From Cylindrodendrum hubeiense (taxonomy: Eukaryota > Ascomycota > Sordariomycetes > Hypocreales > Nectriaceae): a stretch of DNA of 35,967 nucleotides. The position numbers and the translations under genes are program-made. Below the pieces are notes generated by a model that was given only the letters and a program-made list of their open reading frames with translations, had not been told where the DNA came from and did not search any database. The DNA lies in assembly GCA_014621425.1 (NCBI GenBank), contig JAANBB010000414.1, positions 1 to 35,967 of the forward strand. The letters run 5' to 3'. Below, one piece after another: positions 19,901-31,557 of the stretch (positions are counted from its first letter, which is position 1; the number at the start of each line of letters is the position of its first letter).

Positions 19901-20684
19901 TCATTGTGGGAGGTGACCTCAACGCCAACGGCTCGGATCAGCGATACCTGGCGAGTTGGGACGCTAAGAAGGAATCTTGGAGCGACTTCCCTAGCTCCGA
20001 TGATATCCCTGGTCCAGTTCAAATTCTTGCCCCGGCCTCGAGCGACAAAGATCAGATTTGGGTCTCTGGATCGTCGACTGACGATGGCTCCATCTTCATC
20101 ATGAAATATGATGGAGACAAGTGGCAAACTGCCAAGCCAACCTTGTCGTCGGACAGCATTATCCGAGGTCTCCAGGTCTTCTCTTTGACTGAGGACCACG
20201 ACGAAAGCGATATTCTGGACAAGAAGCAGGTCTTGGTGATCACTGGTTCGATTGTCATTCCCGACTTTGGAGTGGCATCGGCAGCAATCTTCAACGGTAC
20301 CACCTACCAACCATATGCATTGACCATCAACTCCGACAATACAGCTGGGAGCATTGCAGGCATTTTCTCCCAGAAGGACGACTTCTTCTCGTCTGACGGT
20401 ACGCTCCATCCTCCCTAACTTTTGATAAATATGACTAACTTTCTTCCACAGGGAAAAACATGCCCTTGGTCTTTGTTATTCTCATCGGCCTTGCTATTTC
20501 GCTGGGCTTGATGCTCTTGCTTGTTCTAGCAGGCATCATTCTCGACCGGATACGCAAGAAGCGTGAGGGATATACCCCTGCGCCCACGTCCATGTACGAC
20601 CGAGGAAGCGGCATGCAAAGAGTACCGCCGCATGAGCTCTTCGAGTCCCTCGGACAGGGCCGAGCAGGTGCGCCACACGTATGA
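16930..20684 (+). CDS. RAX2: Rax2-like cortical polarity / bud-site marker membrane protein
   Basis: Two exons, 16930-20398 and 20452-20684, joined over a 53-bp intron, encode 1233 residues. A basic start and hydrophobic stretch ending ALLPALTQA form a signal peptide. The large extracellular part has repeated VYVGGNF/GGDF-type strands (YVGGNFIGG, YVGGNFTSE, FVGGDFSNT, YVGGSFDLA) consistent with beta-propeller or kelch-like repeats, many N-glycosylation sequons and a CQQDSSC pair. Exon 2 supplies the single C-terminal membrane helix (about 1161-1185), a basic RIRKKRE stop-transfer and a tail of about 45 residues, giving the type I topology of Rax2. In yeast Rax2 with Rax1 marks the cortex for bipolar budding; fungal homologues influence polarised growth and division-site choice. 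Length and layout match the family. The terminal intron separates the ectodomain from its anchor. Confidence 0.95.
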
Positions 20685-23600
20685 GATTCGATCTAGGGGG
20701 TTGTCGTCGTTTTAGCAAACAAGCATGCATGTCTGGTTTTGATTTTGGCGTTTGGATAGGTGTCCGGGATATCGGACCGGGGAGGATTGATTCACGGACT
20801 TCTGGGGGATCCCAGATACCACTCGGGCAAGACTCGTGGACAGAGTCAAAGAAGACGCATCGTTGAACTCGAGAAGTCAGCCATACCCCCTACTTCGGCT
20901 GGATTCCGGAGGGGCGGCCACGATGACTTTCCCATCCCCAAACAAGTCGGGGCTTCCTGGCTCTCTCTCTCCTTGCCTCCCTTACACTTCGCTTCATGAG
21001 GTCATGACCCGTTGGTTAATGTTTACCTGTCTATTTATTTCACCACAAGAGCCGAGCCACTTTTCCCTCTCTCAGGCCTTCCTTTTGTCTTTTTTCTTCG
21101 TTGTATAGTATCTTTCAGACAGTCTCCGTCATCAAGGCTGTGAGCATGTCTAGGCATCGAGCCTTGGTTGCACTTGACCTTTTTTTCTATTGTTGGTCGA
21201 AGGATGGAGAGATATGAATCCAGGTTTTTCAGAAAGGAAAGGATTTTGGGAGCGCTATGGAAAGGCTATCTAGCAATGATAGAACTTAGTCTACACCGGA
21301 TTAATCTGAATGAAGATGGTTCCTTGAAGTTATATTCTTGAAGTGTGCCTTGTAGTGCAAACATGGATAGGTGTACCGTCTTACGGAGCTCCCACGCTCT
21401 GCCCTTCGTCCAATGTCATCGGGCCCATGAATTTGTTCCCTGCTTCATCTTTTGACGTGAGCACACGAGTTATTCTTTGCACGCGTTCTGTGGGGCTGGT
21501 ATTGTGATGGAACAGGCGACAGCTTCCTTGCTCAATTCGTTGCTCCCGCTTGACCCCAGACCAGAGACGTTACAGAATTAGTTTGCTTTGTTCTATGTGT
21601 GCTTTCCTGTAAGTGTATCCTCCAGGTTGTTATTGTTTAGAGTGTGATAACTTTTTTGCGTTTTCTCCTTGACTCTCACCATTCTAGTTTAATACTTGGT
21701 GAGAGCTTCAACATGTCCAATGACGGGTAATATGGCAATTTATGTATCATACAACCACTTCAACATATTTAAGGTGAAGTAGTATCCGTTCAATGATATT
21801 TGAGTCTTCAGGTTCCTTCTCACCTCTTACTTCGTTGTCTCGCATGCTTCATTAGTTCGCGGAAGATCTACCGATCAGCTAAACAAACGATAGATATAAG
21901 GAAGAGCGACTGCCACCGAACTCCACTTACTCGCGCAAATACTGTAGATCCTCTAGAACACTCATAGAACACATTCCCGTTGGAATCATAATGTCAATGA
22001 TTTCATGTGGTACGGAGCTACAACATCAGATCATCGTCAATGAAGTTTGACTTACCCTATACATCGTGACAATACAATGCTTGGCCGGATCATTATGTCC
22101 ACAACGAGCTCGTTCTCTCCTATGTCTTACACAAAAGAACAACGTGTCGCCTTACACGCTGTACGATATCTGTCTGATTCTCGGCGGTTCCTCATCGCAC
22201 GCTCTGCTCTGTTTCCAAGTCTGTCTCACTCGCGACCATGTCTCGGCGGCTTTTTTCGCAATCACACTCGTGGGAGACAAGAACGTGACCGAGCCAGCCC
22301 TCACTTGCACGCCCTGGCTCGGAGGGACTAGAAGACAACCACGAATGTAATCAATAGAGGGGCGTGCGAATGTGATTGTGGCTGGGAGAGCAGTGGCGAG
22401 ACCATGGAGAGGCTCGTGGTTGTAGGACAAACAATTCATTGGATATGTCCAACGTCAAGGTTCGCGAAGCCCAACTCTCTGATGCAATGCTTACTTTCAC
22501 TAGAGCGATGTTTTTGGTATAATCACCCTAGAGATAGCGCCCAGAAAGAACACAACAGGATCGTACCAAAAGGTCCTTGCTAACGCCAGATGACGGTTCG
22601 TGGCGCATCTTTCTCATCACCACAGGCCGAAAACACGCAAACACCAAATCGTGGGCATCGCCCGCCGGCCTGGAATGAAATGAAGCAGCCCGTGTGCCTC
22701 GATGACGCAAAGTCTCATGCGTCCGGCCGAGAATAAGGAACAAGACCCGACCGGTCGTCCAACGTGGGCAGTGAGGCAGACTCCAAGGACTGACGCCGCC
22801 ACGGCATTATGGTCAGCACCAGTTCGTCCCACGGCGGCCGATACGAGTGCCCTTTTGCACCGCCATTCCGCGGAGGCGCAAAATAAGGGAACGGCGCGGG
22901 CGGGTATGGCATCCGGTCCACAGACGCACATAGCCAGTGTCCCTTCGATTCACTAATTAATTGACGGCGTAGACGTAGCAGGGAGCACGCAACAGAGACA
23001 AATGCCAACTACCGGCACCGTGGAGACGGCAGTTGGCAGGTTGTGTAGGCGGCGTGATCAAGCGCGAGTCGGACCTGTGTCCTAGCAGGGGATGGGAATT
23101 ACTGGAATCCCATGTCTGGAGACCAACGAGTCCACACGGACACGCCAGGAAACCTAAAGAGCGCCAGGCGCTTGAGCATTGTCTCGGCGACTTCGCGGGT
23201 GGACTGAAGTGGGCAAACGCCACGTCCATTTCAGTTTCGACGACGACCAACGCCTCGTCGGGTTCCAGGAGACTCGCTCAGTGCTCACCAATGTATTATG
23301 ACGCACGACTCGAGGCTTGTCCTGGGATGGTGATTCAGGCACCCACACCAGAGTTGCCTGCCATTGTCTGCCATTGCAATCCCATCCAGAAAGACGCATG
23401 GCCGACTTTCGTCTGCCCCTCTCCTGCTTGTTTTTGATCAGATGCATGAAGATGCTGGCAGGTAGATGGCAGAAGCGGGGGGTGCTCCGTAGGTTAGCAG
23501 GCATGGAATCTGGAGCCGACTGCCACACATCTGAGACAGCAGAAAGCCGGGCGAGACAGACGCAAAGGACCCATTGAGGAGTGCGGGTTGGCTCTCACGC

Positions 23601-24096
23601 AAGAAAACTCGATCTGAGGGCAGCATCTCAAGGAGTCAGCCATGGCTTATCTGACAGACGCCCCCCAATCTGCAGGCTGGTCATGATTAGTTGCTTTTGA
23701 GATGCGATGCATGCTCGCGACCAGCTTCTTGACTTGCTGATCTTCAGCCTCAGATACCCATCATGTACTGTACGTCCCAAACCACCTACTCGACTGGTCC
23801 TCTCAGGGTCCATAATCTGGTGGCTTGTCAGTCAAGCCAGTGTTTCTTCCCGCTGCACGGTGGCGCCTTTCTGGCTTCGATTGCCCTGCATAATAAGGCT
23901 GTCGCCAACCAGAAACCTGTTCGCTGCAAGGTTGGCTGTCGCTGGTACCGAGCCGTCGCGCGTTACAATTGTCGACCATGGACGGGCAATGACCGAAGTA
24001 GCGGAGCCAGAGTCGACCACAGCCTGAAACATGCTATTCGGCCCAGTCTCAGCGAGTGAGGCAACCGCCTCATCTTAGTCTGCTAAAGTGACGACT

Positions 24097-24133
24097 GGAT
24101 GATGAGAATGACGATGAGGATGATGATGATGAT
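24097..24133. repeat. GAT/ATG trinucleotide microsatellite
   Basis: An imperfect GATGAT tract with GAG and GAA interruptions. On the minus strand it would read as a His-rich run if translated, but the surrounding frame is not recognisable as a gene. Confidence 0.8.
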
Positions 24134-27100
24134 TCTCAGGCCATATCGGACACATCACCTCGGTGGCGACAGTTAGCACAACGGTGCTTGCTAGCTTAGA
24201 ATTGGTGGTAGTTTCCTTGCCGTGCCTCGCCAGTGTAGTGGCAGCTTTACTGGCGTAGCTTATTGGGTTAGTCCTGTAAGTGACATGGAAAGCAGCCATG
24301 ATCTCCGTCTCTCTGCTGTCTTCACTCTTGAGCATTTCGCAGCATGGCGGTATTTGCCGCCACAGCACATTTGTATCAGGAGCTCTGGCAAAGAACAGCT
24401 GGATCTTCAGGGACCGATGACCCGTAATCGGCATGCCAATTGCCAACACCTCCCGACGGTTTCCCCCTTCTACACCCTAACCCCACTGCTTGCGCCATTG
24501 AAAGGAACCACTAGCTTTCACCATCATGTTTGTTTGCTGAGGCGTCTCCCTGTTGGAATCTTCCGCCTTTCGTTGGCTTGTTGTGCTTCCTTCTTTCCGT
24601 GGCGTCGGCTCGAGTGTGTCCCGAGAGAGCTAATTGCGCACCAGCGACGCCGCTGGCTCTTGCACGCCCCGCCCACCTTCAGGTGCTGTAGGTAATTGCT
24701 AACCTTGCTAATAAGCCTGCTAGCCATGTCCCTGGCATGGACCTAAGAGCCGGCCGAGAAGGCCCGGACATAAGGTAGTTAGGCTCGAATTATATTTCGC
24801 TCGGGATTATCACATCGACCTTTTGTGTACCTGACCACCTCCCCGTCCTGACGTCACGCGCCTGTTTCACACAAGGTTCTGCCTGATTCCGGTCCTTGTC
24901 ATGCCGGGGAGTAGGGACTGGGGGGGTGCGGAACGCCGTCCGGTCAGGGGACTGGTCTCTGGGCACTGGTAAAAACCGACCCGTGTCGGGGCTTGGCGTC
25001 ATGTACGATGAGGATCCCACCGTCGGGTGGAAACAATCCCATTATCGCGGAGAAAACGCCCGCCAGTAAGCCCCAAGGAACGGCTCGGGCAAAACGTGAA
25101 CCATGGCGATCATCGTATCCTTAAGCTTTCCACACGTGTACGGTGGACTCGCTTTTCGATACCGTCGGACCCTTCATCCAAATCCGCGGGTTTTGGAGAA
25201 CCAGAATAGGAAGCTCGGCTTGATAAAATCTGCTGGACTGGGGAAGGCTGACGGGTTCTCCAGCCTGCCCCTCTTCCTTTGCTTGGACCCAAATCAATGT
25301 GTACCGGTGCCGGTAGTGTAGTGCCTGTTCGCAACCGTCTCTGATTGCCAAGGTCTCACGCGGCAGAGTACCGTGGTTAGGTTTCATTCCCCCGGAATCA
25401 CTTTCGTCAGCATCCTGCCTGTCGTTTTCAGCGTGGAGAGGTCTCCTTTCTCGGCTAGCTGTCAAGGCCCTCGTCCACTTTCCTTAGCTAGGGTCCCTCA
25501 CCGCAAGAGCCCTTTAAAGTGGATATCCAAAATCCCACGTTACCTCCAGCGACGACTTTCAAAACGAAACAGTGGGATGTCGGCAGAGGTGGCCAGCACC
25601 TGTTCAGAACTCACTCGTGGGGGTTAAGGATCGCGGCAGGGTATCGGGCATTTCTTTTTATGTGCGCGGCTCTTGATGATGCTGGACAAACTGCACAAGT
25701 CTGCTTACGCATATGTTGAGACTGAATTCGCCACCAGTTGATCGCGCATGTGCACGTGTGAAGCATCCACTTCCAACGGCGTGAGCCACATGTTGCCCCT
25801 CGAAGATGAGGTGTCGGCGATAAATGCGGTCTTGCAGAGCATTGTAGAGAAGACAAAAAAAGACCCAAGGCTCGCGGCTAGCCGGTTAGTCGTTGCCGCC
25901 GCTCGAGGCGCCATCTGCACCGTGTCACCCCGTCCTTGGCCGATTCTGAGTGCACATCGGGTGACATTCGATTGCTGTGCAACGCCCGGCCAGTGCGTCG
26001 GGCTGAAATCGGGGAGTCATGTAGTATTAACATCAACATCGTTCTCGCAGGAGTTCCCTTAGTGATGGATCAGGAGTGGTTGAGATTTGATGTGGCGAGC
26101 ATGTCTTTGAGATAGTCCATCTTGGTTTAGAGATCCTGGATACTCTTCAGTCCCCTCTCGCGAGAAACTGTTGGTGTGGTCCTAGATAAAATGCTGAGAA
26201 CATGGTAGACAAACAACCAAGAGATGGTGTGAAGCTCGGACGGGCTTCAGCGGCATCTTTTCGTTGTAATCTCATCAAAACCCACTTGGTGATCTGATGG
26301 CGAGATGAGGTTGAAAGAAATAAGTCCTGAGGTGAGCCAAGCAAAGTCAATAGTCGTAGACACGAAGTTGAGCTTTGAATCTCTGCCGTTGAGGTTACAT
26401 TCTTCCCTTGGCAGCGGACTGGGGAATGCTGGTCGATTCTGAGACAACCCCTTGTCACGGGCGCGGGCCTTAACTGGCCTGTCAACTGCTGCCTGTCTTG
26501 CCACTAGGTTGGTAGCCCCGACCCTCTCATTTACCATGAGAGATGAGCCTCTGGTTTGGACCAGGGAAGGCTGATGACACTGTCAGGTCACAATCTTTCG
26601 TCTCATTTTCGTCACTGGTGACCTTTTTCGGATCTGGCCGGCTTCTAGAAAGACGCGAGGCTGCTAGAATAGGAGGTGCATGGGATACCTATGATAGGAT
26701 GCGCCCATGCAGGAAACAAACAGGGCGTGACGCCGATGCAAAAGGACCGTTTGCATCTGCCGGCGCCGGCGCTTGATCGACGTATCGTCAATCTCGGGTA
26801 TCTGGATCAGACGAACTAGGGAAGCTGTCCGAACTTGAAGTCACGGCTGATGCCGTCCCAACAAAGTTGCTTAAATTGGGCCCAAACTCGAGGATAATGA
26901 CCTCTGCTCCAAAGGAGTCCGGAGATAATTGGATTGCTCAGAGGTCACTAGAGCAAAAAACAAAGGCCCGTGCCAATAAACCAATTCCGTAAGTTAAGAG
27001 GCAGATGAAGCATTTGGAGGTGCCGGTAGCATGGATGGCTTCGGCAAGGCTGTGCAAACTTGCAGATTTGGGTGCCGATGGCTGTGATCAAGATTGATCC

Positions 27101-27565
27101 ATATAATGACCATAATCAGAACGAGTCCAGGATCCCCTGCCAACTTTTGTTTCAGCCATCCAATTTAGGACTACCGCCTCTGGATCCACGTCCTCAAATT
27201 GGGTTTAGGCGGGGAGCTTGGTCGATTTGGTGAACTACCCAAGACCCGTCGACCAAAATAGGGCAAACAATTGGAGAGATGCAGCTGGCGTCGGCCGAAA
27301 TCTGGGAAAAGACATCGGGGTTACCACAAAGGAGAGGGAGAAACCTCCCAGGGACGTGGAGACTGCTGGGAGGGGCTGGCCTGTCACTTCATTGTTGCAT
27401 CGGTGGGCGCTCGGGATGCAAGCCCATGTTATTTTGGCGTGCTTTGAGAAAAGAGAAGCTGGAACTTGGAACGTTTCCACCATGCGCAGTTGATGGCCAT
27501 TGGCGGCGTTCGTGTCGTATACATCCAATTCGGGCCGCTCCTGAGGCGCGTGATGAGACGGGTGA

Positions 27566-27594
27566 ATTGAGTTGAGTTGAGCCGAGTTGAGTTT
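27566..27594. repeat. Pentamer TTGAG tandem tract
   Basis: TTGAG is repeated (ATTGAGTTGAGTTGAGCCGAGTTGAGTT) with one CC interruption. Simple-sequence expansion; no coding role seen. Confidence 0.75.
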
Positions 27595-28354
27595 GGGTGG
27601 CAAGTTGGGCGGGCCCAAGCCATCTGGCCCTCCTCAGCAAAGTAGCTATCCAAGTCAAAGTGACGGTTCTTCATCTTGTCGTGACCCTCTTGTCGTGGAC
27701 AACGCGGTGACTTCTCTCTGGTCTTGACCACCTGTAGCCTAGTTCGACAAGAAGGAGGAGGGCCACAGGGCTTGGCTTCTGAGCGGCTGGCTTAACGCCG
27801 ACATAGAGTTAAAGTGGTTGAAGCGGGTGGGCGGACTACGTGTCCGGGCTTGGGTGGTGGTGAAGAGCTAAGGTGTCGAGGGCTCTCGAGCGGTCTGTGG
27901 TCGGATGTCCCCCATGGCCTAAGCCCAGTCCAAGCCCTGAGCCCAAGTCCCATGGTGGCCTTTTGCGTTTCCCATCCCTGATCAAATCAGATTTGCGGCC
28001 TCAGGCAACGGAGCCTTATTCCCGGGAGCGGCTTGGAGTGGAAGGTCGAAGAGGAGGGCGTGCTCGATGGCGGACTGGCTGCGACAGCGGCGGCCCATGT
28101 CTAGCGTGGGCGCCACTCCCATCATCCGGTCAGCGAACGGGCGGGCAAAGCGGAGTCTTGTTCTGCACGGGGGCCTGAGGTGTCAACGGAGAAGACAGCC
28201 AACACACCCGGAACAGGAGGAGGGTGCAGTAGCTTGAGCAGTAGCAGCAGCAGCGTGCGTCCGAGGCTTGCTGGGATGTGATGCGGATGAATGCCTCTGG
28301 AGGTGGCATGTAAGGTAAAGAAAGGTAAGGTTGGGCTGGGTACCTTAGAGTTAA

Positions 28355-28394
28355 GTGGTCAGTGGCCAGTGGCCTGTGTGGCCTGTGGCCTGTG
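28355..28394. repeat. GTGGCC/GTGGTC hexamer-like minisatellite
   Basis: Alternating AGTGGTC, AGTGGCC and GTGTGGCCT units in imperfect tandem. It lies a few hundred bases before the larger GTGTCA array and is of the same general kind. Confidence 0.7.
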
Positions 28395-28471
28395 CAATGT
28401 GGGAAGGAAGACATACTGGGGCGCCGTGAGAGGAAGGCACGAGCCGAGGAGCATTGCTCCAGTGCCAGACG

Positions 28472-28620
28472 GTGTCATACAGTGCGTGTCTGTGGGTACA
28501 CGCTAGCTTTTGAGAGCGCCAGATCGGACTGTATCCGGAGGCGAGTAGGCGCTGTAATTAGGTTGGTTGGCGGGCAGCAAGGATGGGAAGGCAAGTCAAG
28601 AGCCGTGTCATACAGTGCGT
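28472..28620. repeat. 16-bp direct repeat pair GTGTCATACAGTGCGT
   Basis: The 16-mer at 28472-28487 is repeated exactly at 28605-28620, 133 bp apart. The flanks differ, so this is not part of a longer simple tandem. No terminal repeat or target duplication of a known element is apparent. Confidence 0.8.
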
Positions 28621-28670
28621 AGAGCAAAGACCACAATAAATTCCACAACAATTCCAGCGTCGAGGACTCG

Positions 28671-28806
28671 GTGCTAGTGTCGGTGCCGGTGTCAGTGTCA
28701 GTGCCAGTGCCAGTGCAAGTGTCAGTTGTCAGTGCCTGTGTCAGTGTCAATGTCGGTGCCAATGTCAGTGTCGGTGCCAATGTCAGTGTCAGTGCCAGTC
28801 CCGGTC
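28671..28806. repeat. GTGTCA/GTGCCA minisatellite with an 18-bp higher-order unit
   Basis: About 135 bp built of degenerate six-base steps (GTGTCA, GTGCCA, GTGTCG, ATGTCA). Inside it an 18-bp unit, TGTCGGTGCCAATGTCAG, occurs twice in perfect tandem at 28751-28768 and 28769-28786. In one frame it would read as Val/Ser alternation, which I regard as repeat translation rather than a gene. Confidence 0.9.
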
Positions 28807-29040
28807 CATGGCTTTGTCTTCCGTCTTCCTTTTCTTCTTTCCTTTGCTTCTCTCGCTCACCAGCAACGGTGACGCACCCCTCAGAAGAGACATTTTCTTT
28901 CCTTTCCTTGGGGGACTCAAGGCCGTTCCCCGAAGTGGAGGAGGCGTCGAGCTAGCAAAGGGACAAGGCGAAATCGAGGCCAAGCGGGCGGGCTAAGGCT
29001 AACAGCCATCGCGCAGCATCGGTCGGAAAGCAGCACAGGC

Positions 29041-29112
29041 AGCGGGCGGCAGCAAGCAACAAGCAGCAAGCAGCGGGCAGCGGGCAGGACATCGGGCAGG
29101 ACAGGGCAGCGG
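29041..29112. repeat. AGCAAGC/AGCGGGC imperfect tandem tract
   Basis: Seven-base units of AGCAAGC, AGCGGGC and GGGCAGG type. The segment 29065-29081 is nearly the reverse complement (16 of 17) of 29640-29656, so the two tracts form a dispersed inverted pair. Confidence 0.7.
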
Positions 29113-29600
29113 ACCAGGGCCATACAGTCTCATGATGGGCGTCGACACTGTCATGATATGACGAGTTTTGCTTTCTGGAGCACCAAGTACAGTGAGACCT
29201 GTGCCTGCCGTACAGTATGAGCCCGGAAGTGGCAACTGGCCACGGGCACCTGGGGAACCTCAAGCGGACGCTCTCAGACGCTCAACCAAACCAATGTATC
29301 CTTCCATCGCCCATCCCATCTCTCCATCCAGTGTATCCCATCAATCATGACCGCGTCCCGCAGTCGGATGCTACCCTCAAACGCCCTGCAACCAAAACCA
29401 TGCAACCATCGAGGGACAAGCAGGACCTGGCCACCCGAACAAGCGAAGGCTGCAAAGCATGGGGAAGCAAGCACGGGAGGGGGGACCAGGGAGGCTCTAG
29501 GAATCAAGCCGTGGGTCAAGGCGATATGGCATCACTCCAACACCACCTCCCAGCATGGTGCGTTGGGCTGGTGCCCTGGCCCCGGCTACGGGCCTCTCTG

Positions 29601-29656
29601 GCGGCGTGCTGCGTGCTGGCTGCGCGCCGTGTGCTGCGTGCTGCGCGCTGCTTGCT
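29601..29656. repeat. GTGCTGC/GCGCTGC imperfect tandem tract
   Basis: CTGCGTG, CTGCGCG and CTGGCTG units, the approximate reverse-complement partner of the AGC-rich tract at 29041-29112, about 560 bp away. Confidence 0.7.
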
Positions 29657-30317
29657 ACCCACAGTACAGGCCCCAGCGGTCGACGTGAATTCCTGGCCAC
29701 TCCTCGCTGAGGTTGTCCCACCTCCACTCTGGCACGCTGGAGCACGATGACTGCGATATCTCAGGGTTTGCCATCGTGTGGCCTTGCCCTTGTGAGAGCG
29801 CCGCGGTATCTCAGGGAGGGGCCACTACGTCAGTTTGCGGCCTCACGACTTGGCTGGGCTGGGCAATCCCGACCTACTGATGTCAGTGCCCCCCCCCCTT
29901 TGTCGCCCCCAAGGTCCATGGCTATGCCCTCTCCCTGGCGCTGGCGCTTCATTCGAACCACCTCCCGGCTCCCAGCTCACGCCTTACCTCGCGGGCAGCG
30001 CTGTTTCAATTTTTTCACCGTCTGGCGTTCCCTGTGTTTCTTGTCTCGCCCGGGGTCCCACAGGCCCACACCCAAAACAACACACCCCGGCGCCGTCTCT
30101 TGACGTGCCTTTCCTTACGTCAGGGCTCTGATGGGTCGACACCCTCCCGCGACAGGGGCGCTGCGGCTTGACGCCTCCCGGATGTTTTTGCTCGTCCAGA
30201 AGGTATCCGGTACGTCTTAGCTCAAGTCGGTCCCCCTGGCTCTGCTTGTTGACGTGGGACTCTCCCCCCGACTCCCCCATGACCCATTGACCTGCGACTT
30301 GACGGCCGATGATGATG

Positions 30318-30365
30318 CCCACCACCAAACCCACCACCAAGCCCACCACCAGGCCTACCACCACA
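30318..30365. repeat. Four tandem 12-bp CCCACCACCARR units
   Basis: Four in-phase 12-bp units, 30318-30329, 30330-30341, 30342-30353 and 30354-30365, differing only at the last two bases and one C/T change. Strongly strand-asymmetric (almost no T, little G). Confidence 0.9.
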
Positions 30366-30666
30366 GCCAAGCTCTTTTTGCCAATTCCCCACCGCTAAAC
30401 AAGCGTGGGCGGATCCCTCGATGCTGCCGTTGAGTGGCTTGCGGCCCTCGGAGCTCTCGATTTCCACCGCCGGCGTCTTCGCAGTCGACCCTCCTAGCCC
30501 GCCGCGGAGCGTGCTCATTGCTCAACCACGGCGGACCCTGCATACTCCCGCCCTGCCCACCTCAAGTCCCAGCCCGCTACGTACTCTCCGTCTCTGGCCT
30601 TGCAACTCATCTGAGACCCTCCACATCAGTGGCGTTCGCCCGCGGACCACAAGTCTCTTGGCTCTT

Positions 30667-30685
30667 GGGGGAGGGGGGCGGGGGG
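30667..30685 (+). other. G-run cluster, possible G-quadruplex
   Basis: Runs of five, six and six G separated by single A and C bases, ending in CCC. Three long G-runs could support a two-tetrad or intermolecular quadruplex, and the region can also act as a poly-G protein site. It lies about 930 bp upstream of the zinc-finger start codon. Confidence 0.5.
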
Positions 30686-31557
30686 CCCTTTTGCAAAACT
30701 GCCGTACGTAGCCTTACCCACCACCCTACTCCATCATCCATCTCAGTCCGTCGCTGATGGTTCTCACACCCCCCTCCCTGGGCCACAGAGTCAAGCATAC
30801 CCCGTATCCCCGTCACCCATCTCCCACCCCCCCTTTCCGATCCACAGAGTTCACTCAGTGTCGATATCATTTGGCGTTCGTCCTCTGGAGGGATACATGT
30901 ATAAACCGTTGCCTCGTCGTCTGTCCCAAACCGTTTGCTTGATTTTTGCACACATCTACAATCCCGGACAGAAAGCTAGACGGGACTATCCTTCCTCATC
31001 CACACATCTCAAATCAACCCCAAGCGTCAGAGACGTCAACACGCCCGGGCGCGTCCATCTAAGATTTCCCGACCAAGGACTGTGGTGCTGATCTCTGCAC
31101 CGTCTTGGTACCGCGGACGCTATCTGGCTGCCGTGGGCTGTCAAAATTGACTTGAGAGGCCATCATCTTATGCAGCCCACAACCCCCTGGTCCACTGCTT
31201 GGTCCTACGACCCTACTTCATCGCACCAACCCTGTCACCTCAGCCATTGCGAAAGGACATCGGCCTGCCGATCACTTTACCCAGAGTCGTCACACCTTTT
31301 CCTCCTAAACGGACAGGGAACTCCACAGCTCTCCCGCCGCCCAGCCCGCTTCAGAAGGCGGATTGACGCACGTCAATTCACACCCAGACACTTAAGACTT
31401 CGCTGATCCCACCTTGGCCCCGACAAACTCTCCATACATCTCCAAACCAAAAGCGATCATCTTGTCTCTGATCTGTGTGACCAACTTGGCTTTTTCTCTA
31501 GTCAGGATCCCGCATCTGATCAACGAACCTTTTTTCAACACAATCACCAAACCATCT

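Noticed and set aside
19390..20409. 339-codon minus-strand open frame
   Set aside because: Exactly antisense to the well-supported RAX2 coding region; a shadow of its codon bias with no recognisable domain.
22047..23437. Several 90-130 codon frames on both strands
   Set aside because: Mutually overlapping, no domains and no consistent splice joins; typical of chance frames in GC-balanced non-coding DNA.
23832..24032. Minus-strand frame with a retropepsin-like DSGSATSVI string, beside a His-rich frame at 24075-24449
   Set aside because: The motif has the wrong spacing for a retroelement protease. No reverse transcriptase, integrase or long terminal repeat is nearby, and the His run is a translated GAT microsatellite.
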